Source of the DNA: a virus
IMG/VR virus record: IMGVR_UViG_3300020172_003394
Location: 1-64,000 of that record
Length of the DNA stretch: 64,000 nucleotides
Reading direction: 5' to 3' (one strand)
Numbering within the stretch: position 1 is the first letter of the stretch; each line of letters begins with the position of its first letter. A program made the position numbers and the translations under genes. The notes under the pieces were generated by a model that saw only the letters and a program-made list of their open reading frames with translations, had not been told where the DNA came from and did not search any database. This document shows positions 30,672-36,921 of this stretch, piece after piece.

Positions 30672-31795
30672 TGAAATTATTATTGTTATCAACGTGTGGC
30701 AGAACAAAAGAAGCAGAAGATGTAAGTTACATTAATTTATATCTTGCGTCTCTGAAAAAGCATGTTGTTCCTCATTACAATGTTAAAGTTATTTTGTTCA
30801 ACAATGCATTAAATCAAAATTCTAATGAAAGTTTGACTTGGCAAAGAGTTCAAGAGTTTGGATTAGAAAATATTGTTGAAGTAAAAAACATGTATGAAAT
30901 GGGACTACCGCAAAAATCGTTAGAGTTTCTTGATAATATGCACTGGTTTTCCAAGATTGGAATAAATATGAATATGTTATTTGATTATTCAAGAAACCAT
31001 AATTTCTTTGATGCAGATTGGGTTTTTCACTTTGACACGGATTTAGAATTTTTACCAAACTTTCAATCGGTGTTTTCTAAAATTCATCCTATGGTGGAAG
31101 TAAATCCAGAAGTTATGATAACTGCGGCGGGTGACACATACCCATACAACATACGTTATCAGGACACAGAATTTATTTTTGATGAACCTGAACGGGTATA
31201 CATGTACGACGAATCAACAGTTCATCACAATTTTACTTTACGGCAATTGACAGTAAACCGTAGAGACGCCGACGCAACAGATGCAACTAGATATTCTGGT
31301 AGTGAAAAGTTATTTTTTAACTTACAACAACAAAAAATAAGAAATGATTTTGTTGGATACTCCAGACAAGCGGCAAATCAACATACGTTCAACTGGATTT
31401 CGTGCCACTATCCAAACAATTATGAAGCAATTGGTAAATTAAAAGATAACGAAGATGCACATTTGTTGAAAAAATTGTGGGATGAAAAAACTAGTCCTAA
31501 TTTTGAATTGTTTGTGAATCACGATAAAGGGTCACTACCACAATTCTTTTTACAAGGGTCGTCACATAATGTCGTAAAGGTACAACTTCGTGGTTATTTG
31601 GATATGGCAAGACATTATAGTTCTGGTTGGTATGCCGAAACACCGTTTGGGGCATACGCACAACAACGACTAAAAGAAGATTACACCGATACCCAGCATA
31701 TTTGGGAAAAGGATTATTTGACAAGAGAAGAAATTGAATCTAGAATTTCTAATTTACAAAATGAAATTCAAAGATTACAAAATATGTTAAATTAG
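30671..31795 (+). CDS. Putative glycosyltransferase, GT-A-like, with coiled-coil end
   Basis: A 374-aa protein. FHFDTDLEF contains a DxD-type metal site (Asp122, Asp124) placed as in GT-A enzymes. The last 30 residues (REEIESRISNLQNEIQRLQNML) form a coiled coil. No signal peptide or membrane helix. The acceptor is unknown; it lies in a genome with other glycosyltransferases and a UDP-sugar dehydrogenase. Confidence 0.5.
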   Translation: MKLLLLSTCGRTKEAEDVSYINLYLASLKKHVVPHYNVKVILFNNALNQNSNESLTWQRVQEFGLENIVEVKNMYEMGLPQKSLEFLDNMHWFSKIGINMNMLFDYSRNHNFFDADWVFHFDTDLEFLPNFQSVFSKIHPMVEVNPEVMITAAGDTYPYNIRYQDTEFIFDEPERVYMYDESTVHHNFTLRQLTVNRRDADATDATRYSGSEKLFFNLQQQKIRNDFVGYSRQAANQHTFNWISCHYPNNYEAIGKLKDNEDAHLLKKLWDEKTSPNFELFVNHDKGSLPQFFLQGSSHNVVKVQLRGYLDMARHYSSGWYAETPFGAYAQQRLKEDYTDTQHIWEKDYLTREEIESRISNLQNEIQRLQNMLN

Positions 31796-31801
31796 TAGTT
31801 G

Positions 31802-31886
31802 GGACAGTTGGCTGAGTGGTCTAAAGCAGGAGATTACTAATCTCTCGTACTGAAAGGTACCGTGGGTTCGAATCCTACACTGTCCG
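31802..31886 (+). tRNA. trnS-acu: tRNA-Ser (ACU anticodon)
   Basis: Acceptor GGACAGT/ACTGTCC, discriminator G, long variable arm, T loop TTCGAAT. The anticodon stem GGAGA/TCTCT holds TTACTAA, so position 34 is A, where bacteria normally have G (GCU). Confidence 0.85.
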
Positions 31887-31902
31887 TTTAATGGAGATTG
31901 TT

Positions 31903-32013
31903 ATGGCAACACATAAAAGAAAAGGACATACTAGAAAGCCAAGAAAATCTTGGCAAGCTAGTATAAAAGTAAAATCAACAACTGTTAAAAATCCGCGCAA
32001 AAAACGTAAATAA
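31903..32013 (+). CDS. Small very basic protein (36 aa)
   Basis: ATG at 31903 follows GGAG. More than a third of the residues are Lys or Arg (MATHKRKGHTRKPRKSW start, NPRKKRK end). It resembles in style the basic protein at 35631. A nucleic-acid or ribosome role is plausible; no family is recognised. Confidence 0.55.
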   Translation: MATHKRKGHTRKPRKSWQASIKVKSTTVKNPRKKRK

Positions 32014-32036
32014 TTAGTATTTATTTAGGAGAGGGC

Positions 32037-32065
32037 TTGACAATCGGCAGTCCACTAGTTATATT
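32037..32065 (+). promoter_or_regulatory. Strong sigma70-like promoter inside the tRNA array
   Basis: AGGGC TTGACA, 17-base spacer, TATATT, 18 bp before tRNA-Lys(UUU). Confidence 0.85.
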
Positions 32066-32082
32066 ACTGGTGTAGGGTAAAC

Positions 32083-32156
32083 GCCTCCATAACTCAATTG
32101 GTCAGAGTAGCTGGCTTTTAACCAGTAAGTTCTAGGTTCGAGTCCTAGTGGGGGCA
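32083..32156 (+). tRNA. trnK-uuu: tRNA-Lys (UUU)
   Basis: Acceptor GCCTCCA/TGGGGGC, anticodon loop CTTTTAA, T loop TTCGAGT. Confidence 0.95.
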
Positions 32157-32387
32157 CTGTTGATTAACAATAGAAGGTCAGTTGTAGAGCTTACCCGTGG
32201 TAGGAGAATCCCCACGCTACACGATTCATCCAAGCGACCCTTACGTGAAGTATCACTACAACGATACAGGGGAAGTATCCGTAAGTAGTAGTCCTCGTGT
32301 TTAGACAAACGTTCGGTGAGGATGGCACCAACGATAATAGGTAAGTTCTTCTCTATAAAATGAGAGGATACAATAAGTCATCCATAC
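32157..32387 (+). ncRNA. Unassigned structured RNA (about 230 nt)
   Basis: A gene-free stretch between tRNA-Lys and tRNA-Leu, transcribed from the 32037 promoter. Helices visible: AAGGTC/GACCCTT enclosing TGTAG/CTACA and CGTGG/CCACG; CTTACG/CGTAAG enclosing GTATC/GATAC; CTCT/AGAG near the 3' end. No protein frame, no RNase P, 6S or SRP signature. Confidence 0.5.
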
Positions 32388-32470
32388 GCCCTGGTGGTGG
32401 AATGGCATACACAGAGCACTTAAAATGCTCCGGTCTTACGACCTTGCGAGTTCGAGTCTCGCCCTGGGCA
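32388..32470 (+). tRNA. trnL-uaa: tRNA-Leu (UAA)
   Basis: Acceptor GCCCTGG/CCTGGGC with one U-U mismatch, anticodon loop CTTAAAA, long variable arm, T loop TTCGAGT. Confidence 0.93.
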
Positions 32471-32486
32471 TCAGCAGGAGAACAAT

Positions 32487-32651
32487 ATGATTAAGTATTT
32501 GGTAAAAATATATTTTGTAGGTGGGGTCACATCGTTTATATATTACGCAGCAGAAGCAACCGAGGCTATTACACAGTTTCGTAATGACCCGGATGCACAA
32601 AAGTTGTTAGAAGGAAAAGTATTGACACATTATGAGGTAGGACCTGTATGA
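32487..32651 (+). CDS. Hypothetical protein (54 aa)
   Basis: ATG follows CAGGAG six bases upstream. A short beta-helix-beta-like protein with a Tyr-rich first strand; no membrane helix is certain. It overlaps the next start (ATGA). Confidence 0.55.
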   Translation: MIKYLVKIYFVGGVTSFIYYAAEATEAITQFRNDPDAQKLLEGKVLTHYEVGPV

Positions 32652-32746
32652 GTAATATAATTTTAGGTGGTATCTGTATATTGTTTGTATTACTCAGTAT
32701 ATGGTTTTCTCTTGTAGTACATCATCGTTGGGGACGTAAGAAATAA
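32648..32746 (+). CDS. Membrane micropeptide (32 aa)
   Basis: Begins within the previous stop (ATGA). One transmembrane helix (IILGGICILFVLLSIWFSLVV) followed by a basic end (HHRWGRKK). Function unknown. Confidence 0.45.
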   Translation: MSNIILGGICILFVLLSIWFSLVVHHRWGRKK

Positions 32747-32752
32747 ATTGTT

Positions 32753-32824
32753 GCGGGTGTAGCTCAGTGGTAGAGTCCGTGCTTGCCAAGCACGTTGTCG
32801 TGGGTTCGAATCCCATCGCCCGCT
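32753..32824 (+). tRNA. trnG-gcc: tRNA-Gly (GCC)
   Basis: Acceptor GCGGGTG/CGCCCGC, discriminator T, anticodon loop TTGCCAA, T loop TTCGAAT. Confidence 0.95.
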
Positions 32825-32836
32825 CTTGGAGAATTT

Positions 32837-33412
32837 ATGTTTGATATGTTTAATAGAGTAATCTCACAACGAGGTTACACAAGATACTTGGAAATCGGTG
32901 TTAGTAATGGTGGAACATTCTATAATATAGAATGTCAAGTAAAGCATGGTGTGGATCCTAACAACAAGGATATACTTTACCCCATTACCTCCGATGAGTT
33001 TTTTGAAAACTGTAATCAAACATATGATTTAGTTTTTATTGATGGTGACCACGAGTGTAATCAAGTGTTACGAGATATTAATAATAGCATCCAACACTTG
33101 TCACCAAATGGTATCATTTTTATTCACGATACAAAACCGCACACCGAATTGATGCAACGGTCACCAATGCCACCTTCGGAAAAATTGTGTGAACGTGGGT
33201 TGTGGACTGGTGATGTGTGGAAAGCTATCGCAAAATTTAGAAGTACAAGAACAGATTTTACAGTTAGAACATTTAATATAGAACTTGGTTTAACTATACT
33301 AGAAAGAGGTGAGGAGACGCTGATAGAAATACCAGAAGAACTCACTTACGAGTGGTACTTGACAAACCAAGATTACGTGTTAAATTTAATTCCGTACAAT
33401 ACGGGCCTGTAG
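32837..33412 (+). CDS. Class I SAM-dependent methyltransferase
   Basis: A 191-aa protein; ATG at 32837 follows TTGGAG. YLEIGVSNGGTF (residues 17-28) is the SAM-binding loop, DPNNKD follows, and VFIDGDHECNQVLRDI near residue 61 fits the Methyltransf_24 type often found beside glycan-modifying genes. The last 10 bp of the gene overlap tRNA-Ala. Substrate unknown; sugar or glycan methylation is plausible. Confidence 0.75.
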   Translation: MFDMFNRVISQRGYTRYLEIGVSNGGTFYNIECQVKHGVDPNNKDILYPITSDEFFENCNQTYDLVFIDGDHECNQVLRDINNSIQHLSPNGIIFIHDTKPHTELMQRSPMPPSEKLCERGLWTGDVWKAIAKFRSTRTDFTVRTFNIELGLTILERGEETLIEIPEELTYEWYLTNQDYVLNLIPYNTGL

Positions 33413-33475
33413 CTCAGCTGGGAGAGCGCCTGATTTGCATTCAGGAGGTCATCGGTTCGATCCCGTTCAGGTCCA
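33403..33475 (+). tRNA. trnA-ugc: tRNA-Ala (UGC)
   Basis: Acceptor GGGCCTG/CAGGTCC, anticodon loop TTTGCAT, T loop TTCGATC. Overlaps the end of the methyltransferase gene. Confidence 0.95.
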
Positions 33476-33479
33476 TTTT

Positions 33480-33562
33480 AGTCGGTCATTGAGGGTGTAG
33501 TCACTCAGTCCTATGTCAGAGAAATCTGTTATGTCTGAACCTACAAGCGACCTGAGCCGACT
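33480..33562 (+). ncRNA. Unassigned structured RNA (83 nt)
   Basis: AGTCGG and CCGACT close the element. Inside, TGTAG pairs with CTACA and CAGA with TCTG. It starts with GGTCA and ends with GCGACC, like the RNA at 32157. It fills the space between tRNA-Ala and tRNA-Val exactly and lacks a TTCGA T loop. Confidence 0.5.
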
Positions 33563-33566
33563 ATCT

Positions 33567-33640
33567 GGGTGGTTAGCTCAGCTGGTTAGAGCATCGCTTT
33601 TACACAGCGAGGGTCGGGGGTTCGAGTCCCTCACTACCCA
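33567..33640 (+). tRNA. trnV-uac: tRNA-Val (UAC)
   Basis: Acceptor GGGTGGT/ACTACCC, anticodon loop TTTACAC, T loop TTCGAGT. Confidence 0.95.
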
Positions 33641-33659
33641 TTCACCATAAGGAGGTTAT

Positions 33660-33866
33660 ATGAGACAACGTGTTATTGAAATGTTACGGTCACAAGCAGA
33701 AGCAGAACGTCAGAAGGCATTACTTTCACTTGACCTTTTGATGGAACGTTCGGTTGGTATTGGTGACCATTCCACAGGTGATTTTTATAAGAACGCTGAA
33801 GAAGCATTACAGATGCTTGTTGACGCTGACGATAAGATTGAAGCATTAAACAAGTATTTTAATTAA
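33660..33866 (+). CDS. Small helical protein (68 aa)
   Basis: ATG follows AAGGAGG. Almost entirely helical with heptad-like Leu spacing (about residues 1-30 and 44-66), so it may form a coiled coil. No family is recognised. Confidence 0.6.
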   Translation: MRQRVIEMLRSQAEAERQKALLSLDLLMERSVGIGDHSTGDFYKNAEEALQMLVDADDKIEALNKYFN

Positions 33867-33873
33867 GTTTGTC

Positions 33874-33945
33874 GCGGGTGTCGTATAACGGCTATTACCC
33901 CAGCCTTCCAAGCTGGTGACGAGGGTTCGACTCCCTCTACCCGCT
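33874..33945 (+). tRNA. trnG-ucc: tRNA-Gly (UCC)
   Basis: Acceptor GCGGGTG/TACCCGC, discriminator T, anticodon loop CTTCCAA, T loop TTCGACT. Confidence 0.95.
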
Positions 33946-33949
33946 CTTT

Positions 33950-34033
33950 GCTCTTGTGACGGAACCGGCAGACGTAGCGGACTCAAAATCCGCCGCCCTC
34001 AAAGGCGTGTGGGTTCGACTCCCACCGAGAGCA
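33950..34033 (+). tRNA. trnL-caa: tRNA-Leu (CAA)
   Basis: Acceptor GCTCTTG/CGAGAGC, anticodon loop CTCAAAA, long variable arm, T loop TTCGACT. Confidence 0.95.
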
Positions 34034-34036
34034 TAA

Positions 34037-34109
34037 CGGGGAGTAGCTCAGTTGGTAGAGTGCACGCTTTGGGAGCGTGATGTCGCAGGTTCGAGTCCTG
34101 TCTCCCCGA
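34037..34109 (+). tRNA. trnP-ugg: tRNA-Pro (UGG)
   Basis: Acceptor CGGGGAG/CTCCCCG, anticodon loop TTTGGGA, T loop TTCGAGT. Confidence 0.95.
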
Positions 34110-34127
34110 CTCAATAGGAGAATAGTT

Positions 34128-34451
34128 ATGGAAAAAATTATAGAAGAATATTTTGATGCTTTTGTTAACAAAGATTTGCAAAAGTTATCGTCGCTGTATG
34201 ATGACAATATTGTGTTGTCTGAATGGGATGAAAACATCTTTACTGGAAAGGAAGCTGTTTTAAAAGCGAATGAAGAACTATTTAATAAGTTCAAGGATAT
34301 TGGTGTTGTGGTGAAAGCACGTGCATCACAAAATAATCGTTCGTTGAATGAAATAGTGGTACACCTAGACGATGTTGAAGTCAAGGTAGTTGATAGCATT
34401 ACTGTGGTAGATGGAAAAATTATCGGTATAATGGCATATCGTGGATTCTAA
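34128..34451 (+). CDS. SnoaL/NTF2-like protein (107 aa)
   Basis: ATG at 34128 follows AGGAG. The sequence IEEYFDAFVNKDLQKLSSLYDDNIVLSEW and the later strands ending in DGKIIGIMAYRGF are characteristic of the NTF2-like (SnoaL) cone fold. Members include small isomerases and ligand-binding proteins; the role in a phage cannot be told. Confidence 0.75.
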   Translation: MEKIIEEYFDAFVNKDLQKLSSLYDDNIVLSEWDENIFTGKEAVLKANEELFNKFKDIGVVVKARASQNNRSLNEIVVHLDDVEVKVVDSITVVDGKIIGIMAYRGF

Positions 34452-34461
34452 TATTAAACGA

Positions 34462-34469
34462 TATTTATA
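34462..34469 (+). promoter_or_regulatory. TATTTATA motif (candidate late -10 element)
   Basis: Lies 40 bp before the start at 34510; context GATATTTATATTG is nearly identical at 42876 and 60841. Confidence 0.3.
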
Positions 34470-34509
34470 TTGTAATACGGTTCTGTAAATTTACACTAGA
34501 GAAAAATAT

Positions 34510-35196
34510 ATGAAATACGCAGTATTTTCAACTTATAGAACAGCCAGTACTTTATTGCATGATATGGTACGAAACCATTTCGACCTTACGGGTTTAGGAG
34601 AGTTAACAGGGCAATCACCGTTAGATATACGATTAGATGATGCGTTACGTCATCAATATATCAACGAAAAAATTGCAGAAGATAACTACGTTGTAAAATT
34701 ATTTTCGTCTGATTTTACACCAAACAATTATTGGTTTAATAAAGAAACGTTTGACTGGTCAAGATTTGAAAAAATAATAATCAGTACACGAGCAAACGTA
34801 ACAAACCAATTAGCAAGTGTGTATTATATGAAAGTTTATAATACAGGAGAACAAGAACTATTTCCGATAAATACAACTCCTGAAGCTATAGATTTTTCAA
34901 ATGAACATTGGATGAAAATTATGGAGTTTATGAGAAAATCATTACTACGACTTCATAGTATCAAAGATGAGTTATTAACGCAATATCCAACAAAGGTATC
35001 GGTGGTACCATCGGAAATTTTCCGTGATGAACCATCAGAGTTTTTACCAATAGTAAATTCATTAACTGGTATTAATTTTGTAGAAGCTAATTTAACACCA
35101 ACAAATTCGTTTGTTACAGGACTAAACTACTCCGAAAAATATACTAATTATAATGATTTAAAAGCAATAGTAGATTCGTGGGGAATTCCAAATTAG
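34510..35196 (+). CDS. Sulfotransferase-like protein, divergent
   Basis: A 228-aa protein. The N-terminus FSTYRTASTLLHDMV (residues 5-19) matches a phosphosulfate-binding loop, and ISTRANVTNQLASVYYM near residue 96 sits where the 3'-phosphate site is expected. It is more distant from the two sulfotransferase-like genes at 20876 and 23405. No signal peptide. Acceptor unknown. Confidence 0.6.
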   Translation: MKYAVFSTYRTASTLLHDMVRNHFDLTGLGELTGQSPLDIRLDDALRHQYINEKIAEDNYVVKLFSSDFTPNNYWFNKETFDWSRFEKIIISTRANVTNQLASVYYMKVYNTGEQELFPINTTPEAIDFSNEHWMKIMEFMRKSLLRLHSIKDELLTQYPTKVSVVPSEIFRDEPSEFLPIVNSLTGINFVEANLTPTNSFVTGLNYSEKYTNYNDLKAIVDSWGIPN

Positions 35197-35199
35197 GGC

Positions 35200-35228
35200 T
35201 TGACATTTGAGTAGAAGTTAGGTATATT
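35200..35228 (+). promoter_or_regulatory. Strong promoter of a structured RNA
   Basis: AGGGC TTGACA, 17-base spacer, TATATT; six bases later the structured RNA begins. Confidence 0.85.
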
Positions 35229-35233
35229 ACTTG

Positions 35234-35342
35234 TGTGGTCAGCAAGAGAGCGGTAACGACTAACAGGTTTCACAGCGATACTCGATATCGCAGACGAGTT
35301 ATAAGTGCACTTAGGAACTCGTCGGCTGAGTTGGTGACCACA
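35234..35342 (+). ncRNA. Unassigned structured RNA with its own promoter (109 nt)
   Basis: Closed by an 8-bp stem, TGTGGTCA/TGACCACA. Inside are CAGC/GCTG, a hairpin GCGAT/ATCGC and a perfect 8-bp stem GACGAGTT/AACTCGTC capped by AAGTGCACTT. No frame, no TTCGA T loop and no known family. It directly precedes tRNA-Glu, so it may be processed from the same transcript. Confidence 0.65.
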
Positions 35343-35348
35343 CATTAC

Positions 35349-35420
35349 GCCGCTTTCGTCTATCGGTTAGGACATAGCCCTTTCAAGGCTAGAAGGCGGG
35401 TTCGATTCCCGCAAGCGGTA
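35349..35420 (+). tRNA. trnE-uuc: tRNA-Glu (UUC)
   Basis: Acceptor GCCGCTT/AAGCGGT, anticodon loop CTTTCAA, T loop TTCGATT. Confidence 0.95.
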
Positions 35421-35436
35421 CTACAACAAAAAATAT

Positions 35437-35510
35437 CCGCCAGTGGCCAAATGGTGAAGGCAGCGGTCTTATATACCGAAGATGTGTAGGTTCAAGTCCT
35501 ACCTGGCGGA
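35437..35510 (+). tRNA. trnI-uau: tRNA-Ile (UAU)
   Basis: Acceptor CCGCCAG/CTGGCGG, T stem GTAGG/CCTAC with TTCAAGT. The anticodon loop CTTATAT gives UAU, which reads AUA directly; most bacteria use lysidine-modified CAU instead. The first anticodon-stem pair is a G-A mismatch. Confidence 0.8.
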
Positions 35511-35533
35511 CTTGGTTATTGTGGTGGGTAGTA

Positions 35534-35607
35534 GGGCCGTTAGCTCAGTCGGTTAGAGCACGCGACTCATAATCGTGCGGTCCTGGGTTCAAGTCCCAGA
35601 CGGCCCA
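35534..35607 (+). tRNA. trnM2-cau: tRNA-Met (CAU)
   Basis: Acceptor GGGCCGT/ACGGCCC (paired first position, so not an initiator), anticodon loop CTCATAA, T loop TTCAAGT. Confidence 0.92.
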
Positions 35608-35630
35608 TTTTAAATTAGGAGATACCGTAA

Positions 35631-35723
35631 ATGCCACATCCAAAAAAGTGCGGAAAGGGTCGTCGTAAGATTGGCTCGAAGAAACGCAACAATCGTTGGA
35701 AAAATAGAAAGCGTAAGCATTAA
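35631..35723 (+). CDS. Small very basic protein (30 aa)
   Basis: ATG follows TTAGGAG. Half of the residues are Lys or Arg, with a single Cys (MPHPKKCGKGRRKIGSKK). It resembles the 31903 product in composition and in its place within the tRNA array. An RNA-binding role is possible. Confidence 0.55.
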   Translation: MPHPKKCGKGRRKIGSKKRNNRWKNRKRKH

Positions 35724-35947
35724 TATCTATCCGAGGCCTTTACCCTACCTTTCACCTCGTTAACAGCCTTCGGGCGAATGGAAAGTCTTTAAAATGATAG
35801 GGCGGGGCTGGAGTCGTTATGACCAGACACGTTTGACTAGTTTGGTGTATGGATAAACTAGTAGGCGGTTGGGGAAACTTGACGGAGTTGTGTGTCCGCC
35901 TAAATACTTGTAATAAGTGAGTTGATATCTCACAACACATCCCCCAT
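35724..35947 (+). ncRNA. Unassigned structured region (about 220 nt)
   Basis: Between the basic-protein gene and tRNA-Gln there is no frame I can support. Perfect helices: CGAGG/CCTCG (35732-35759), ACTAGTTT/AAACTAGT (35836-35862), TAGGCGG/CCGCCTA (35862-35902) and GTGAG/CTCAC (35917-35933). Boundaries are not certain. Confidence 0.4.
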
Positions 35948-36018
35948 TGCCCCTTCGTCTAACGGCAAGACGCTAGGCTTTGGACCTAGCTATCGTGGTT
36001 CGAATCCACGGGGGGCAA
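35948..36018 (+). tRNA. trnQ-uug: tRNA-Gln (UUG)
   Basis: Acceptor TGCCCCT/GGGGGCA, anticodon loop CTTTGGA, T loop TTCGAAT. Confidence 0.95.
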
Positions 36019-36062
36019 TTGTAGTAAATGGTTATTTAATTTTAATTTAATGGAGTATTATA

Positions 36063-36239
36063 ATGTACAAGTTCATTCTTGCAGTAGCAGTAGTTGCGTT
36101 GGCCGCATGTGGTTCGGTAAAGACCGAAGAAGCTTCAACAACGGATAGTACCGCAGTTGCTGCACCAGTATTAGACACCGTAGTAGTTGCGGATTCAACC
36201 GTAGTCACCGCACCAGTTGACGGTCCTGCTCAAAAGTAA
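36063..36239 (+). CDS. Small lipoprotein (58 aa)
   Basis: ATG follows TGGAG. Lipobox LAAC (Cys16), then a Thr/Val/Ala-rich mature part of about 42 residues with repeated STVV and DTVV. It looks like a short surface lipoprotein of Gemmatimonadota or Bacteroidota type; such lipoproteins could act in superinfection exclusion, but there is no direct evidence. Confidence 0.65.
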   Translation: MYKFILAVAVVALAACGSVKTEEASTTDSTAVAAPVLDTVVVADSTVVTAPVDGPAQK

Positions 36240-36251
36240 TCAATAGTATTT

Positions 36252-36322
36252 GCGGTTCTAGTGTAATAGATAGCACGGTAGGCGTCCAGTCTACAAGTCC
36301 GGTGCAACTCCGTGGAACCGCT
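36252..36322 (+). tRNA. tRNA-Gly-like RNA (UCC), degenerate
   Basis: Acceptor GCGGTTC/GAACCGC, anticodon stem GTAGG/TCTAC. The anticodon loop CGTCCAG has G instead of T at position 33, and the T loop is TGCAACT instead of TTCRANY. A canonical tRNA-Gly(UCC) exists at 33874. It may be a decaying duplicate or a non-canonical RNA. Confidence 0.5.
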
Positions 36323-36329
36323 CTAATTT

Positions 36330-36416
36330 GTAAGAACAATCTCATGCGAGGTGTGGCGCACTCGTTGTGGTGGCGGGAAGAGTAGTATTAACTACTTGAA
36401 AGGGATTTGTTCTTAC
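36330..36416 (+). ncRNA. Unassigned structured RNA (87 nt)
   Basis: GTAAGAACAA at the 5' end pairs perfectly with TTGTTCTTAC at the 3' end. Inside lie GCGAG/CTCGT and AGTAGT/ACTACT hairpins. It fills the gap between the Gly-like tRNA and tRNA-Ser and has no frame or T loop. Confidence 0.55.
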
Positions 36417-36427
36417 TTTTACTTTCT

Positions 36428-36512
36428 GGACAGGTGGCAGAGTGGTCTATTGCAACGGTCTTGAAAACCGTCGAGCTGAGAGGCTCCGAGAGTTCGAATC
36501 CCTCCCTGTCCG
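36428..36512 (+). tRNA. trnS-uga: tRNA-Ser (UGA)
   Basis: Acceptor GGACAGG/CCTGTCC, discriminator G, anticodon loop CTTGAAA, long variable arm, T loop TTCGAAT. Confidence 0.95.
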
Positions 36513-36527
36513 CTTAACGAGGTTATT

Positions 36528-36728
36528 ATGATACACGAATTCAAAACACCGTTTGATGTAAAAACCCCGCATGGAGATGGCCGAGCAATCTTATTGATTG
36601 ATTATGGTATTGATGTAAATACTGTTTGGGTCGTTAAACTTGACGGTGGAATCGTGAAGCATTACTATTCGGATGATATTCGTATTTACGACAACCCTAT
36701 GAATGGTAAGGGTTGGAACGTAGAATAA
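36528..36728 (+). CDS. Hypothetical protein (66 aa)
   Basis: ATG follows GAGG. A compact beta-rich protein (GRAILLIDYGIDVNTVWVVKLDGG) resembling small SH3-like barrels, but no family can be named. It lies between tRNA-Ser and tRNA-Thr. Confidence 0.6.
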   Translation: MIHEFKTPFDVKTPHGDGRAILLIDYGIDVNTVWVVKLDGGIVKHYYSDDIRIYDNPMNGKGWNVE

Positions 36729-36737
36729 TAAATATCT

Positions 36738-36809
36738 GCCACAATAGCTCAGCGGTAGAGCACTCGATTTGTAATCGAGCGGTCGTCGGTTCAATCCCGA
36801 CTTGTGGCT
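36738..36809 (+). tRNA. trnT-ugu: tRNA-Thr (UGU)
   Basis: Acceptor GCCACAA/TTGTGGC, discriminator T, anticodon loop TTTGTAA, T loop TTCAATC. Last gene of the tRNA array. Confidence 0.95.
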
Positions 36810-36834
36810 CTTAAATAAAACCAAACATACTTGA

Positions 36835-36842
36835 TATTTATA
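36835..36842 (+). promoter_or_regulatory. TATTTATA motif
   Basis: Lies just before the array terminator and 80 bp before hsp20; context GATATTTATATAG as at other sites. Confidence 0.25.
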
Positions 36843-36843
36843 T

Positions 36844-36875
36844 AGGACTCGCACCGCAGTGGTGGAGTCCTTTTT
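36844..36875 (+). terminator. Rho-independent terminator closing the tRNA array
   Basis: AGGACTC/GAGTCCT with an inner CACC/GGTG, then TTTTT. Confidence 0.9.
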
Positions 36876-36921
36876 ACCGTGACGCTCAATAGTGAGGTCA
36901 CATAACATAGGAGGTCATTTT

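Noticed and set aside
35724-35947. RNase P RNA
   Set aside because: A GGAAAGTC word is present, but the rest of the conserved P4 and 3' blocks is missing.
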